The position numbers and the translations under genes were made by a program. A DNA stretch of 51,255 nt from Bacteroidetes bacterium ADurb.Bin217 (GTDB lineage: Bacteria; Bacteroidota; Bacteroidia; Bacteroidales; UBA1715), in NCBI GenBank assembly GCA_002069975.1, contig MWCJ01000017.1, positions 1 to 51,255 of the forward strand. The letters run 5' to 3'. This document shows positions 18,780 to 27,182 of this stretch, piece by piece. The notes below the pieces were generated by a model. It ran no database searches. It saw nothing but the letters and a program-made list of their open reading frames with translations, and was not told the DNA's origin. Each line of letters begins with the position of its first letter. The first letter of the stretch is position 1.

Positions 18780-19007
18780 ATGAATTTTGAACCTCAAAAT
18801 TTAATTGATTTGGTTACAACCAAAATGCCTTACGGAAAATATCAAGGAACTCCTATATATAAACTACCCGAATTCTATTTGGTTTGGTATCAACAAAAAG
18901 GCTATCCGCAAGGAAAAATTGGAAATTTGCTGGCTTTGATGTACGAAATTCAACTTAACGGATTAGAATATTTGCTTCAACCAATAATTAGAAAATACAG
19001 AATGTAG
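18780..19007 (+). CDS. DUF3820 family small protein
   Basis: 75 residues: MNFEPQNLIDLVTTKMPYGKYQGTPIYKLPEFYLVWYQQKG ... QLNGLEYLLQPII. The core (MPYGKYxGxxIxxLPExYLxWYxxKG) is the DUF3820 signature. The family is widespread; annotations such as quorum-sensing-regulated virulence factor exist but the biochemical role is unclear. Start chosen at the ATG that begins the family-like sequence; the 15 codons before it lie in the shared promoter region. Confidence 0.85.
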   Translation: MNFEPQNLIDLVTTKMPYGKYQGTPIYKLPEFYLVWYQQKGYPQGKIGNLLALMYEIQLNGLEYLLQPIIRKYRM

Positions 19008-19008
19008 A

Positions 19009-19036
19009 TTACAGATTGGAGATTCGAGATTGGAGA
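19009..19036 (+). repeat. Short direct-repeat cluster (GATTGGAGATTCGAGATTGG type)
   Basis: Directly after the DUF3820 stop, the unit GATT(A/G)(C/G)AGATT recurs in overlapping form, with two copies of GATTGGAGA. It resembles the AGATTnnAGATT spacer repeats scattered in some Bacteroidota genomes. No function seen. Confidence 0.4.
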
Positions 19037-19080
19037 AAATATATACCATGCTGAGTATGTTTAGAAAAATTGATTTTTTT

Positions 19081-19088
19081 TATATTTG
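19081..19088 (+). promoter_or_regulatory. -7 box of rlmH
   Basis: TATATTTG is a perfect TAnnTTTG box 11 nt before the ATG of rlmH. No clear -33 element; the leader would be nearly absent. It supports the start at 19100 over the longer open frame. Confidence 0.45.
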
Positions 19089-19099
19089 CAATAAAAAAC

Positions 19100-19576
19100 A
19101 TGCTTAAAATAACTCTGGTAGTTATAGGAAAAACTACCGATGAATATATTAAACAAGGCATAAGAGTATACACCGAAAGGCTTAAACACTATTGTGCTTT
19201 TACAATTATAGAAATACCCGAACTACAAGTTTCTTCCAAAGTTTCGCATGCAGAAATTAAAAAAAAAGAAGGCGAAATACTTTTAGCAAAAATTCCACAA
19301 CATACACGCGTATTTTTACTTGACGAACATGGCAAACACTATACATCGAAACAATTTTCGGCAGTTATAGACAACGCCATGCAAACATCGATAAAAGAAT
19401 TTTATTTTATTGTTGGTGGAGCATTTGGTTTTTCAGACGACGTTTATGCCGCATTTCCATCAAAAATATCATTATCTGCTATGACATTTTCGCATCAAAT
19501 GATTCGATTGTTTTTTGTAGAACAAGTATATAGAGCATTTACAATTATTTCTAATATACCCTACCACCACGAATAA
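19100..19576 (+). CDS. rlmH: 23S rRNA (pseudouridine1915-N3)-methyltransferase RlmH
   Basis: 158 residues from MLKITLVVIGKTTDEYIKQGI. RlmH is a SPOUT-class enzyme that methylates pseudouridine 1915 in helix 69 of 23S rRNA. Family marks: the N-terminal IGKTTDEYIKQGIRVYTERLKHY, TRVFLLDEHGKHYTSKQF, the SAM-knot segment FYFIVGGAFGFSDDV, and the C-terminal LSAMTFSHQMIRLFFVEQVYRAFTIISNIPYHHE, which is nearly invariant in the family. Full length. Monocistronic in this view. Confidence 0.97.
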   Translation: MLKITLVVIGKTTDEYIKQGIRVYTERLKHYCAFTIIEIPELQVSSKVSHAEIKKKEGEILLAKIPQHTRVFLLDEHGKHYTSKQFSAVIDNAMQTSIKEFYFIVGGAFGFSDDVYAAFPSKISLSAMTFSHQMIRLFFVEQVYRAFTIISNIPYHHE

Positions 19577-19719
19577 TATCTTCTTCTTTTACACAAACAA
19601 TACAACAAAAAAAACATATGGTATCCTTATTATTTTTATTCTTCAAACAAGTATTTTCATGCCTTTCCATTTTTTTTAAAATTATTTGCGTAAAAATTAT
19701 AAAAATTAAAAATAAATGA

Positions 19720-19727
19720 TAACTTTG
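19720..19727 (+). promoter_or_regulatory. -7 box of rplS
   Basis: TAACTTTG matches TAnnTTTG and lies 38 nt before the rplS start; the -33 region (around 19697) is only AT-rich without a clean TTTG. Confidence 0.5.
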
Positions 19728-19765
19728 CAGCCTCAAAATCGAAAGGATTATTAAAATTTACTACG

Positions 19766-20113
19766 ATGAATTTACTAGACGAAGTTAAAAAAGAAGTTAT
19801 TGAGAAAAGAGAGTGGCCAAAATTCAATAGTGGCGATACTATAACTGTACATTACAAAATTAAAGAGGGTGATAAAGAACGTATCCAAAAGTTCCGCGGT
19901 GTAGTTTTACAACGTCGTAACGAAGGAAGTGTTGAAACATTTACTATACGAAAAATGTCGGGAAACGTAGGTGTAGAAAGAATCATTCCTGTTAATTCCC
20001 CAATGATAGATGCTATAGAGTTAAATAAAAAAGGTAAAGTTCGCCGTGCAAGAATTTTTTATCTTCGTGATTTAACAGGTAAAAAAGCTCGTATTAAAGA
20101 GAAAAAATATTAA
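19766..20113 (+). CDS. rplS: 50S ribosomal protein L19
   Basis: 115 residues, normal length. The typical sequence is seen throughout: WPKFNSGDTITVHYKIKEGDKERIQKFRGVVLQRRNEG, SVETFTIRKMSGNVGVERIIPVNSP, RARIFYLRDLTGKKARIKEKKY. L19 sits at the interface of the ribosomal subunits. It is followed 26 nt later by a strong terminator and preceded by its own -7 box, so it is transcribed alone here rather than with trmD/rimM as in many other bacteria. Confidence 0.97.
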   Translation: MNLLDEVKKEVIEKREWPKFNSGDTITVHYKIKEGDKERIQKFRGVVLQRRNEGSVETFTIRKMSGNVGVERIIPVNSPMIDAIELNKKGKVRRARIFYLRDLTGKKARIKEKKY

Positions 20114-20139
20114 TAAACATATTCTGTATGTTTTCATTG

Positions 20140-20170
20140 AAAGGTTATCTGTTTCAGGTAACCTTTTTTT
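20140..20170 (+). terminator. Rho-independent terminator of rplS
   Basis: Stem AAAGGTTA/TAACCTTT with an 11-nt loop, followed by TTTTTTT. Confidence 0.88.
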
Positions 20171-20246
20171 ATGTTTTATACCAAGAGTTTGTTTTAAAAT
20201 AAATTGTATATTAGCCCTATTCAAAAACTATTAAATATACATACAT

Positions 20247-20690
20247 ATGGCAGGAACTATTACCTTTACAATGATTAAACCCGATGCGGTTAAAAACGGA
20301 CACATAGGCTCTATTCTTAAGATGATTACAGATGCCGGATTTAGAATTGTAGCAATGAAATTTACTCGAATGAGTACAGCAAAAGCAGGAAAATTTTATG
20401 ACATCCACAAAGAACGTCCGTTCTATGGCGAATTAGTTGAATTTATGACTTCAGGACCAATTGTGGCAGCAGTACTCGAAAAAAGCAATGCTGTTGAAGA
20501 TTTTAGAAAATTAATAGGAGCTACCGATCCGGCAAAAGCCGATGAAGGTACTATTAGAAAATTATTTGCAACATCATTAGGCGAAAACGCAGTTCACGGT
20601 GCCGACAGTGATGAAAATGCCTTACGTGAAGCAGGATTTCATTTTGCCACTAGCGAATGGTTCGATGCTCAAGGTAATTGCATGGGATAA
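20247..20690 (+). CDS. ndk: Nucleoside diphosphate kinase
   Basis: 147 residues. Ndk moves the gamma phosphate from ATP to nucleoside diphosphates through a phospho-histidine. Family motifs: [22 protein letters not shown] at the start, [49 protein letters not shown] and the active-site segment [21 protein letters not shown], where the His is catalytic. Length is usual. A weak -7-like TATATTAG lies at 20207-20214. Own terminator downstream. Confidence 0.98.
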   Translation: MAGTITFTMIKPDAVKNGHIGSILKMITDAGFRIVAMKFTRMSTAKAGKFYDIHKERPFYGELVEFMTSGPIVAAVLEKSNAVEDFRKLIGATDPAKADEGTIRKLFATSLGENAVHGADSDENALREAGFHFATSEWFDAQGNCMG

Positions 20691-20718
20691 TCATATTCTC
20701 CTATCCTAACAAAACATT

Positions 20719-20753
20719 AAGGTTGGTATGTTTCATATCAACCTTTTTTTTTT
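20719..20753 (+). terminator. Rho-independent terminator of ndk
   Basis: Stem AAGGTTGGTATG/CATATCAACCTT (one G-T pair) with a short loop, followed by a long T-run. Confidence 0.9.
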
Positions 20754-20796
20754 AGAAAAAAGTATACCTGATATTTTTCATATTGTAATTTTTACG

Positions 20797-20804
20797 TATG
20801 TTTG
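20797..20804 (+). promoter_or_regulatory. -7 box of the 811-residue T9SS protein gene
   Basis: TATGTTTG matches TAnnTTTG 54 nt before the chosen start. The -33 region is T-rich (TTTTTC near 20775) without a perfect TTTG. Confidence 0.45.
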
Positions 20805-20858
20805 CACTGCAATCACCGTACAATTACCACATAATTGTACAACGTAACACAAAGACAT

Positions 20859-23291
20859 ATGAAAACATTATTCTGTATATGCAGTTTTGCATTAGTATGT
20901 ATTACTGTATGTTCACAATCAATAGGCGACTACAGAACCGTACTATCCGGAGAGTACCAATGGAGTAACCCTGCCGGATGGGAATATTTTGATGGAATAA
21001 ATTGGGCACCTGCATATGAATATCCATGCGAAAATTCATCGCCACATATGGTTACAATTAGTAACAACACAACAATTATTTGCGATAAACCTATTATGGA
21101 TATTCCATTACAAAATATTTGTATCGACCCCAATAGTACGCTTATTGTAGAATCAAAAAACATATATATTCAACAACATTTTGAAGTGTACGGAACACTT
21201 TCTATGCAGAGTAGTTTAGGTATACTACTTTGCAATACTGCTCATTTACAAGGCACTATAATTCAAGATTATTCTAAAACTATTACCGTCATTTCAGACA
21301 TTTCTATAGACGGTGTAACATGGAGTGGCGTGGGAACTACCCAATTTTCTATTCAAGGCAATCTTACTATTCAAACCCAAGCTACTTTGTTTTCAAATTG
21401 TTCGTTTGAAGTATTCGGAAAAACATACATTACAACCGATATTCAATTTACAACAATAGGAGGCGAAAAAATATTTCATGATACAGTATTTGTTGAAAAC
21501 AGTACATGGACTAATACTGTTGGAGAAACTTTTACCTGCAATTCTTCGCTTATATTTTCACATTCTACCATTCAATGTCAATCATTACCTGTATTTACCG
21601 TTGCTCAAGACCTACTTCTCATATCATCGAATTTACTCAGAAATAATGATTTTTATACAACCTTTACTATTCAAGGCAATTGTATTATTCCGGCATTTTC
21701 TACTTCATATATAGAAAGTGCCTGTTTCGAAATTCAAGGCAATTGTAATATTTATGGCGAATTACAAATTCTTGACAAAAAGGGAGTAAAAACAATATAT
21801 GGTTCGTTTATTATTCACGAAACCGGAATATTGAGAAACAATGGCAATGATAGATTACTCATTTATGGAAATATAGAAAATTATGGCTCTTGTATGAATG
21901 GTACGAATGGAGTTTTTCAGCTGTTAGGAACCAACAAGCACATATATGGCAATATAAAAACACCACGTATGATAATAGACGGTACATACACAAACAATTC
22001 AATACTTGAAGTTACATCAGATTTTTCGGGCACCGGGGTTCTAACCCAAGCCGAACATGCAGAATTAATTATTCAAAGCCCTTCATCGCCTCACATTAAA
22101 GCCAATGCTACCGGCAATATTGTAAGCTATACCCGAGGCGGAAATCAGTACATAGAATGCGACACTTTTTACATACTCAAAGCAGAAAACAATAGACAAA
22201 ATCTTTTTTTGCAAACAGACATAACCATACTACATCAATTACTTTTCACAAAAGCATGTTTTATTCATACAAATGGGTTTGATATAACATTTTGCACGAT
22301 AGACGAAAACACTATTGGCGGTTGTTCAAATTTTGATAGAGGAATTATTCTAACTCAAGGCAATATACACCTACAAACTATTACACACACCACCCCTATT
22401 GTACTGCCAACGTTTGTAAAACCAAGTATTGAAGGGTTTGCCGGTATAGGAATTCAAAAACTAGATACAGAACCAAGAAATTACACAATTCGTGCACTAG
22501 ATACTGTTGTTGCATCAAATCCACAAGTAATGAATGCTCAGAATATAGAAAGTGGTATTGTAGGTACACTATTTTCAATTGATTCCGAAAGTAGCAACAC
22601 AAAAATCACTTTTTATTGGCACCAAACACGAGAACTCGCGGCATTTGAACGATATTTATGTGCAATTATGCACTTTAATGGCACACAGTGGCATATGTTA
22701 GAAGAACCTATTGAAGCTACAACGGTTAGCACATCTATATATTCAGTATCGGCTACAGCTACCGACTTTTCTCCATTTATAATTAGCAGTAATGCCGGAT
22801 TATTAGCCACACATCTTAATACATGTACAATACAACGTGTTCCTCAAGGTATTGAATTACAATGGGAAACATTGCCGCAATCTGAGTTTACAGCCTTTAC
22901 TATTTCTGTTTCAGAAAATGGAATAGATTTCACACAGCTTGTACGTTTACCAAAAAACACGTTCACATATACAGATACCCATTTGTATAATTCAACACTA
23001 TTGTATTACGCCATTGAATGCGAATCTGCAGACGGTACAATTAGCAGATTTCCTATTCAAAGCATTTCTATTGAATCGCCAACACCAAAATTCACTATTA
23101 ATCAAAACAAAAGAACTATATATGTATGCTCTACAATTCATTCAAATTGGCACCTTTACTCATTACAAGGATTAGAAGTTTTGCAAGGAATAAGTAATAC
23201 AGAAACATCGTATTTACATTTACTTCCGGGCATATATTTATTAAAAATAGCTGATTGTTCGTTTCCAATAGTTATACAGAGGAAAGAATAA
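20859..23291 (+). CDS. Large T9SS-secreted protein of unknown function
   Basis: 810 residues from MKTLFCICSFALVCITVCSQS (signal peptide); eight extra codons upstream were left out. The N-terminal half begins GDYRTVLSGEYQWSNPAGWEYFDG and has repeated short beta-strand units of the type IQGNLTIQTQATL, FTIQGNCIIPA, FEIQGNCNIYGEL, IYGNIENYGSC, suggesting a beta-solenoid. Residues 660-740 look like a fibronectin-III-type domain (IELQWETLPQSEFTAFTISVSENGIDFTQL). The end (WHLYSLQGLEVLQGISN ... LLPGIYLLKIADCSFPIVI) is a T9SS type A sorting domain. It is therefore likely surface-exposed or released. The same general layout occurs in the 1719-residue protein near 43.5-48.7 kb. No enzymatic motif recognised. 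Confidence 0.83.
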   Translation: MKTLFCICSFALVCITVCSQSIGDYRTVLSGEYQWSNPAGWEYFDGINWAPAYEYPCENSSPHMVTISNNTTIICDKPIMDIPLQNICIDPNSTLIVESKNIYIQQHFEVYGTLSMQSSLGILLCNTAHLQGTIIQDYSKTITVISDISIDGVTWSGVGTTQFSIQGNLTIQTQATLFSNCSFEVFGKTYITTDIQFTTIGGEKIFHDTVFVENSTWTNTVGETFTCNSSLIFSHSTIQCQSLPVFTVAQDLLLISSNLLRNNDFYTTFTIQGNCIIPAFSTSYIESACFEIQGNCNIYGELQILDKKGVKTIYGSFIIHETGILRNNGNDRLLIYGNIENYGSCMNGTNGVFQLLGTNKHIYGNIKTPRMIIDGTYTNNSILEVTSDFSGTGVLTQAEHAELIIQSPSSPHIKANATGNIVSYTRGGNQYIECDTFYILKAENNRQNLFLQTDITILHQLLFTKACFIHTNGFDITFCTIDENTIGGCSNFDRGIILTQGNIHLQTITHTTPIVLPTFVKPSIEGFAGIGIQKLDTEPRNYTIRALDTVVASNPQVMNAQNIESGIVGTLFSIDSESSNTKITFYWHQTRELAAFERYLCAIMHFNGTQWHMLEEPIEATTVSTSIYSVSATATDFSPFIISSNAGLLATHLNTCTIQRVPQGIELQWETLPQSEFTAFTISVSENGIDFTQLVRLPKNTFTYTDTHLYNSTLLYYAIECESADGTISRFPIQSISIESPTPKFTINQNKRTIYVCSTIHSNWHLYSLQGLEVLQGISNTETSYLHLLPGIYLLKIADCSFPIVIQRKE

Positions 23292-23324
23292 TTGTAAAAA
23301 CTTTTTCAAAAACTGCAAAAAAAA

Positions 23325-23348
23325 GAAGCTGTCCTTGCGGGGCAGCCT
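23325..23348 (+). terminator. Possible terminator hairpin after the T9SS gene
   Basis: GAAGCTGTCC/GGGGCAGCCTC forms an imperfect GC-rich stem with a TTGC loop after an A-run; the downstream T-run is interrupted (TCCTTTACTC). Confidence 0.45.
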
Positions 23349-23606
23349 CCTTTACTCACTTTTTACTCCTTAACTAATTAAGGAACACATCTAGGTTTGA
23401 TAAAGAACTTGTTTTGATACAAGTATACGCTCTACTGTAGTCTTTAAGAAATCTTATACGTAATTCAAGATTTCCGGAGAGAATTTGGGAGATTTTTTGA
23501 GCGTTTTGAAGAGAATGTGTAAAATTTTTATTCATAGGCATATATTATTTTCTATTTTGTGTATTAACGATAGTTTACATAAAAATTGTATAGTACTGTA
23601 TAAAAA
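23349..23606. other. Intergenic before the tmRNA gene, no gene seen
   Basis: Holds a 16-bp palindrome-like CCTTAACTAATTAAGG at about 23368-23383 and otherwise nothing recognisable. A 61-codon open frame that runs into the tmRNA gene is not a gene. Confidence 0.5.
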
Positions 23607-23638
23607 ATTGACAAGTGAAATAAATAATCATATATTTG
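23607..23638 (+). promoter_or_regulatory. Promoter of the tmRNA gene
   Basis: TTG at 23608-23610 and TATATTTG at 23631-23638 with 20 nt between: an excellent Bacteroidetes -33/-7 pair, with the mature RNA start 15 nt downstream. Confidence 0.8.
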
Positions 23639-23652
23639 CAACACATTTCGAA

Positions 23653-24046
23653 GGGGCTGACCGGTATTGACGGGGAGTTGATTGAGAATGTAAGCATGTC
23701 GGGCGATGAAGGTTTGTCCCGTAAAAACGCATCTTCAAGCAATAACTGGCGAAACTAATTACGCTCTTGCTGCTTAATCGAATAAAGTAGATTATTAGCT
23801 TTACATTGTACTAGGTACTTTGGCAAGACATTCCGCAGAAGGCCCGCCTTTAGTCGTCTGATTACGGAGTGCAATAATTAAGGGATAGCAAATATAAAGC
23901 TTGTGTTTATTTGCGAGATTTTCAAGCTAAGGAAAAAATAGAGTGCTCGTTCCCGGTTTTTTCTCGAAAAACAATAATAGAGCTACACATGTAGAAAGCA
24001 TTAGCAATGCTTTTCCGGACCAGGGTTCAAATCCCTGCAGTTCCAC
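23653..24046 (+). ncRNA. ssrA: Transfer-messenger RNA (tmRNA)
   Basis: tmRNA rescues stalled ribosomes and tags the unfinished protein. The 5' end GGGGCTGACCGGTATTGACG and the 3' T-loop GGGTTCAAATCCCTGCAGTTCC form the tRNA-like half (GGGGCTG pairs with CAGTTCC, with two G-T pairs). The tag frame runs from a GGC at 23748 to TAA at 23777 and reads GETNYALAA, typical of Bacteroidota. The GC-containing segments after it fit the pseudoknots. CCA is not encoded after the discriminator A. About 394 nt, one-piece form. Own promoter and terminator flank it. Confidence 0.96.
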
Positions 24047-24054
24047 TAAATTAA

Positions 24055-24088
24055 AAGGATTATGAGTTTTTCGTAGTCCTTTTTTTTG
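24055..24088 (+). terminator. Rho-independent terminator of the tmRNA gene
   Basis: Stem AAAGGATTATG/CGTAGTCCTTT (G-T pairs allowed) with a short loop and eight T. Confidence 0.9.
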
Positions 24089-24153
24089 TATACGTTAGAG
24101 ATGAGAACATACTGAATGAAACCCCGAGAAAGTCTACACATCCGGTAAGAAAA

Positions 24154-24669
24154 CTACTTCGTATTCCATTCTCCACAAAATTCTTTTCTACCGCATTCTT
24201 TACAATGTAAACCTATCCATACATCGTCAAATTGTTTCATAAGATGTTCTACAAAATCTGTATTTGAAGTACATATTCCAGTTTCGAAGTTTCTATTTTT
24301 TTTGCTTTTTGCCCCCATACCGGCACCTGTTAAGTTTGCACTTCCGGTATATGCCCAATTGCCATCAACAATTACTGTTTTAAAATGGACACGTGGACAT
24401 TGAAACTGTTCCAAATCTTTTGCTAGTATTGGGTAATTATCAAAATCTTTCTGAAATGCTTGCCCCGGTTCTTTAGCAAACAATAAACGCACTTCGATTT
24501 TTTTCGATAATAATTCTGCTAAAATCTCTAAAAAAGGAACCATTCTCGCTCCTTTTTTCACATACACATCTTTAATGTCGGCTGTTGCAATCCACACAAA
24601 CTTTTTGGCTTTAGGAATGGCTTCTAAAAGCACGTATTCGTATATTTCGGTATTTGTTATTAGTTGCAT
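24154..24669 (-). CDS. Phospholipase D-like (HKD) protein with C-terminal Cys cluster
   Basis: 171 residues. The ATG at MQLITNTEIYEYVLLEAIP was chosen; the frame opens five codons earlier only from a TTG. One complete HKD motif is seen: HFKTVIVDGNWAYTGSANLTG (His, Lys, Asp, then Gly-Ser and Asn) near residue 95. A single motif suggests a dimeric Nuc-like or truncated PLD-superfamily enzyme acting on a phosphodiester. The C-terminal tail CKECGRKEFCGEW has four Cys with His near them, a possible zinc site. No signal peptide, so probably cytoplasmic. It lies 27 nt after the stop of a secreted-protein gene on the same strand. Substrate unknown. Confidence 0.8.
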   Translation of the reverse strand: MQLITNTEIYEYVLLEAIPKAKKFVWIATADIKDVYVKKGARMVPFLEILAELLSKKIEVRLLFAKEPGQAFQKDFDNYPILAKDLEQFQCPRVHFKTVIVDGNWAYTGSANLTGAGMGAKSKKNRNFETGICTSNTDFVEHLMKQFDDVWIGLHCKECGRKEFCGEWNTK

Positions 24670-24696
24670 ATTGCTACTTGCCAAAGCCTTATACGA

Positions 24697-26190
24697 TTAT
24701 TGAACCACTTGTATTTTATTCAAATAATTTACTTTACGTTTATCTTTTTCGTCGGTATTTTTAATTTTTTGAATACCAAATGCTATAAAATAATTGTTGT
24801 ACCAATAATTAGTATTCATTGAAGAACGCGTAATATTATCTGCCTCATTTTGAGTTTCTATCATGTTATTGGTTGCTGTTTTTGTAACATTCCCTTTAGA
24901 ATCAAATACAGTATAATGAAAGTCGAATCCCGAACCATGTAATGTAGATAATGTTCCATTCGTAAATTTTACATCCAAAAATATCCGCACATCATGCGGC
25001 TTATAGTCTATATGCATTTCTTTACTGTTGGACCACAACAAATTTCCCTGTTGATCGAAATTACATAAAAAGTAATGCGTATACTGATATCCATCGAACA
25101 CATTTTCACATTGAATAGTAGCACCACCAAAAGCATTAGGAACAGGATGACAAACTTGCCGATATGTAGGATAATACGCTTCGCCCACCAATACATACTG
25201 ATTATTACTTTCAATAATACGATGCGGAGCCATTAAATAATTTATTTCTAATTCTTTCCCTTTTTGTTCATATCTGTCCTTTTTCTTTTCGATTCGTTCT
25301 TGCTTATTTTCAGACAAATAACTTGTAAAATTCGTAATATCAAGATAATTTATATACTTAATGAAGACCTTTTTCTGTTGTTGAATTTTGCAAATAAAAA
25401 TTCCCGTTGTAAACGTTTTTACTATAAAATTCCCAACAGTACCGCATATAATATAACTCCCATCTTTTGTCTTTGAAACACTAGCAAGTTGCATATAATT
25501 TCCCTCATCGTTTTTTATAATCACTTCTTGCGTTTTACTTCCTTTTGCATACACCTGAAATACAGTAATTATCTCATTATTAACCTTATCACGATACAAT
25601 ACATAGAATTCATTACTCACCGTATCAGCCTGATAGCCAAGAATTTTAAAATCACGAGAAGAAACTATTTTTAAATTTGAAATAGACTCCTCTCCTGTTT
25701 TTACATTTTTAAAAAAGAACAAATGATTTCCTCTGACATCACCTTTTACAATTACATAATCATCAAGCGCCGACATTGAACGAATGAATGTCCCTCGTGG
25801 CATTTTACCTTGCAATGTTGTTACTTTAAGTGAGGGAATATCTACACAATGCAACATAAACTGTGTATTTCCACTAACTCCCATATTATAGTATGTTCGA
25901 TAGGTTGAAGCAGTAAATTCTGTCCGATACCCATTGGGAGTTATTACATCAACATCACCTAATTTTACTAAATTGGTACTATATAACGTACATGTAATGA
26001 TACGATTTTTCTTATCTGCTTTATTTTTTGCTTCATCAACTACATCTTGTAATATTCCATTTGTTCCCATGGGAATATATCCACGTATTCTATTTTCTGT
26101 TTCAAATTCAACTCGTTTTATTGTTTCTGCTTGCGAAAAAACACTTAGTGAAGAACTCAATGCAATTAGAAATACTAGAAAATGTCTCAT
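24697..26190 (-). CDS. Secreted protein of unknown function
   Basis: 497 residues with a signal peptide (MRHFLVFLIALSSSLSVFSQA). The mature part begins ETIKRVEFETENRIRGYIPMG and has a beta-rich pattern with repeated phrases such as GSYIICGTVGNFIVKTF and NGTLSTLHGSGFDFHYTVFDSKGNV, suggesting a beta-propeller of the kind often found in Bacteroidota secreted proteins. No T9SS sorting tail and no lipobox, so it probably stays in the periplasm. Family not recognised. A clear -7 box lies upstream. Likely co-transcribed with the PLD-like gene that follows. Confidence 0.7.
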   Translation of the reverse strand: MRHFLVFLIALSSSLSVFSQAETIKRVEFETENRIRGYIPMGTNGILQDVVDEAKNKADKKNRIITCTLYSTNLVKLGDVDVITPNGYRTEFTASTYRTYYNMGVSGNTQFMLHCVDIPSLKVTTLQGKMPRGTFIRSMSALDDYVIVKGDVRGNHLFFFKNVKTGEESISNLKIVSSRDFKILGYQADTVSNEFYVLYRDKVNNEIITVFQVYAKGSKTQEVIIKNDEGNYMQLASVSKTKDGSYIICGTVGNFIVKTFTTGIFICKIQQQKKVFIKYINYLDITNFTSYLSENKQERIEKKKDRYEQKGKELEINYLMAPHRIIESNNQYVLVGEAYYPTYRQVCHPVPNAFGGATIQCENVFDGYQYTHYFLCNFDQQGNLLWSNSKEMHIDYKPHDVRIFLDVKFTNGTLSTLHGSGFDFHYTVFDSKGNVTKTATNNMIETQNEADNITRSSMNTNYWYNNYFIAFGIQKIKNTDEKDKRKVNYLNKIQVVQ

Positions 26191-26224
26191 GATGTGTGAA
26201 TTTTAAAAATTTTTATTGATTTTA

Positions 26225-26252
26225 CAAATATAGATAAATAATGATATGTAAA
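26225..26252 (-). promoter_or_regulatory. Promoter of the secreted-protein/PLD-like operon
   Basis: On the minus strand TTTA (26252-26249) and TATATTTG (26232-26225) are 16 nt apart; the start codon is about 35 nt further. Confidence 0.55.
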
Positions 26253-26277
26253 CGGTTTCTCAGATTCCGCAAAAAAA

Positions 26278-27171
26278 TTATTTTTTCAACGAACACATAT
26301 AAAGCAATTTATACATATCGAACAACTGAATTGGCACTCGATATTTACACATTATTGTTTTACACATACTACCAAACAAAACATACATAAGAGAAAACAG
26401 AAATCGTAATCGAAAGTGTTCAATACGGGAATATATACGGGCAAGACTAATATCAGTAAAAAATTCTCTATCAATTAAGGGATTCAGGAGTAACATTTGT
26501 AAACCTTCGATTGCCCGTTTTGTTTTTTCTACAAACACTTTGTTCTCATCTAATCCTTTATGAATTAATTGATTGTCGATATGTAATATGGTATATGAAT
26601 GTTTCTGTAGTTCAAATCCAAACAAAGTATCCTCATGCCCATATTCTCGAATTGTTTCATTGAAGGGTATCGCTTGAATAATTGACTTTGAAATCAAAAA
26701 ATTAAATGTCGAAAAACTGGCATTTGGACGAGTATTTCGTTGTTGTGCCGATATTTGCTCGCGATGTATACCATATTTCCACCGTAATCTGTAAGAATTG
26801 TTTGGTTTGATTGTTTGATAGGCAGTACCACCGCATACAACAACGGTTCCGGAACAATACGACACATAGGTTTGCAAAAAAGTATTGCTCAGCACCTCAG
26901 CATCACAATCCATAAATATAAGATACGGAAATTGAGCCTCGTGCGCCAAAAAATTTCGTATTCGTGCTCGTCCCATATTTTCGGATAATCGAATAAATCG
27001 AACATTCGATAGCTTTTCAATTGCTGCATTTTGTTCAATAAATTCAGCATCAGAACAATCGTCGGCAACAATAACTTCGAACGCACAAGGCAAGACTGTA
27101 GCTTGTGCATGCAAATCGTTTACAAGCTTCAGCACAGAATAATTATATACAGGAATAAGTATCGATATCAC
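26278..27171 (-). CDS. Family 2 glycosyltransferase
   Basis: 297 residues with the GT-A fold marks of GT2: ISILIPVYNYSVLKLVNDL at the start, EVIVADDCSDAEF, NMGRARIRNFLAHEA and the DxD-type FMDCDAEVL near residue 95, then an acceptor-side YGHEDTLFGFELQKHS near residue 190. It transfers a sugar from a nucleotide sugar, probably to a surface glycan; donor and acceptor are not visible. The C-terminus has a hydrophobic stretch (FLFSLMYVLFGSMC) that may lie on the membrane. It starts 11 nt after the amidohydrolase stop, in a tight minus-strand run with the CDF transporter and the esterase. Confidence 0.88.
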   Translation of the reverse strand: MISILIPVYNYSVLKLVNDLHAQATVLPCAFEVIVADDCSDAEFIEQNAAIEKLSNVRFIRLSENMGRARIRNFLAHEAQFPYLIFMDCDAEVLSNTFLQTYVSYCSGTVVVCGGTAYQTIKPNNSYRLRWKYGIHREQISAQQRNTRPNASFSTFNFLISKSIIQAIPFNETIREYGHEDTLFGFELQKHSYTILHIDNQLIHKGLDENKVFVEKTKRAIEGLQMLLLNPLIDREFFTDISLARIYSRIEHFRLRFLFSLMYVLFGSMCKTIMCKYRVPIQLFDMYKLLYMCSLKK

Positions 27172-27182
27172 AAGTACAATGG

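Noticed and set aside
23485..23670. 61-codon frame leading into the tmRNA gene
   Set aside because: It crosses the tmRNA promoter and the mature 5' end and resembles no protein.
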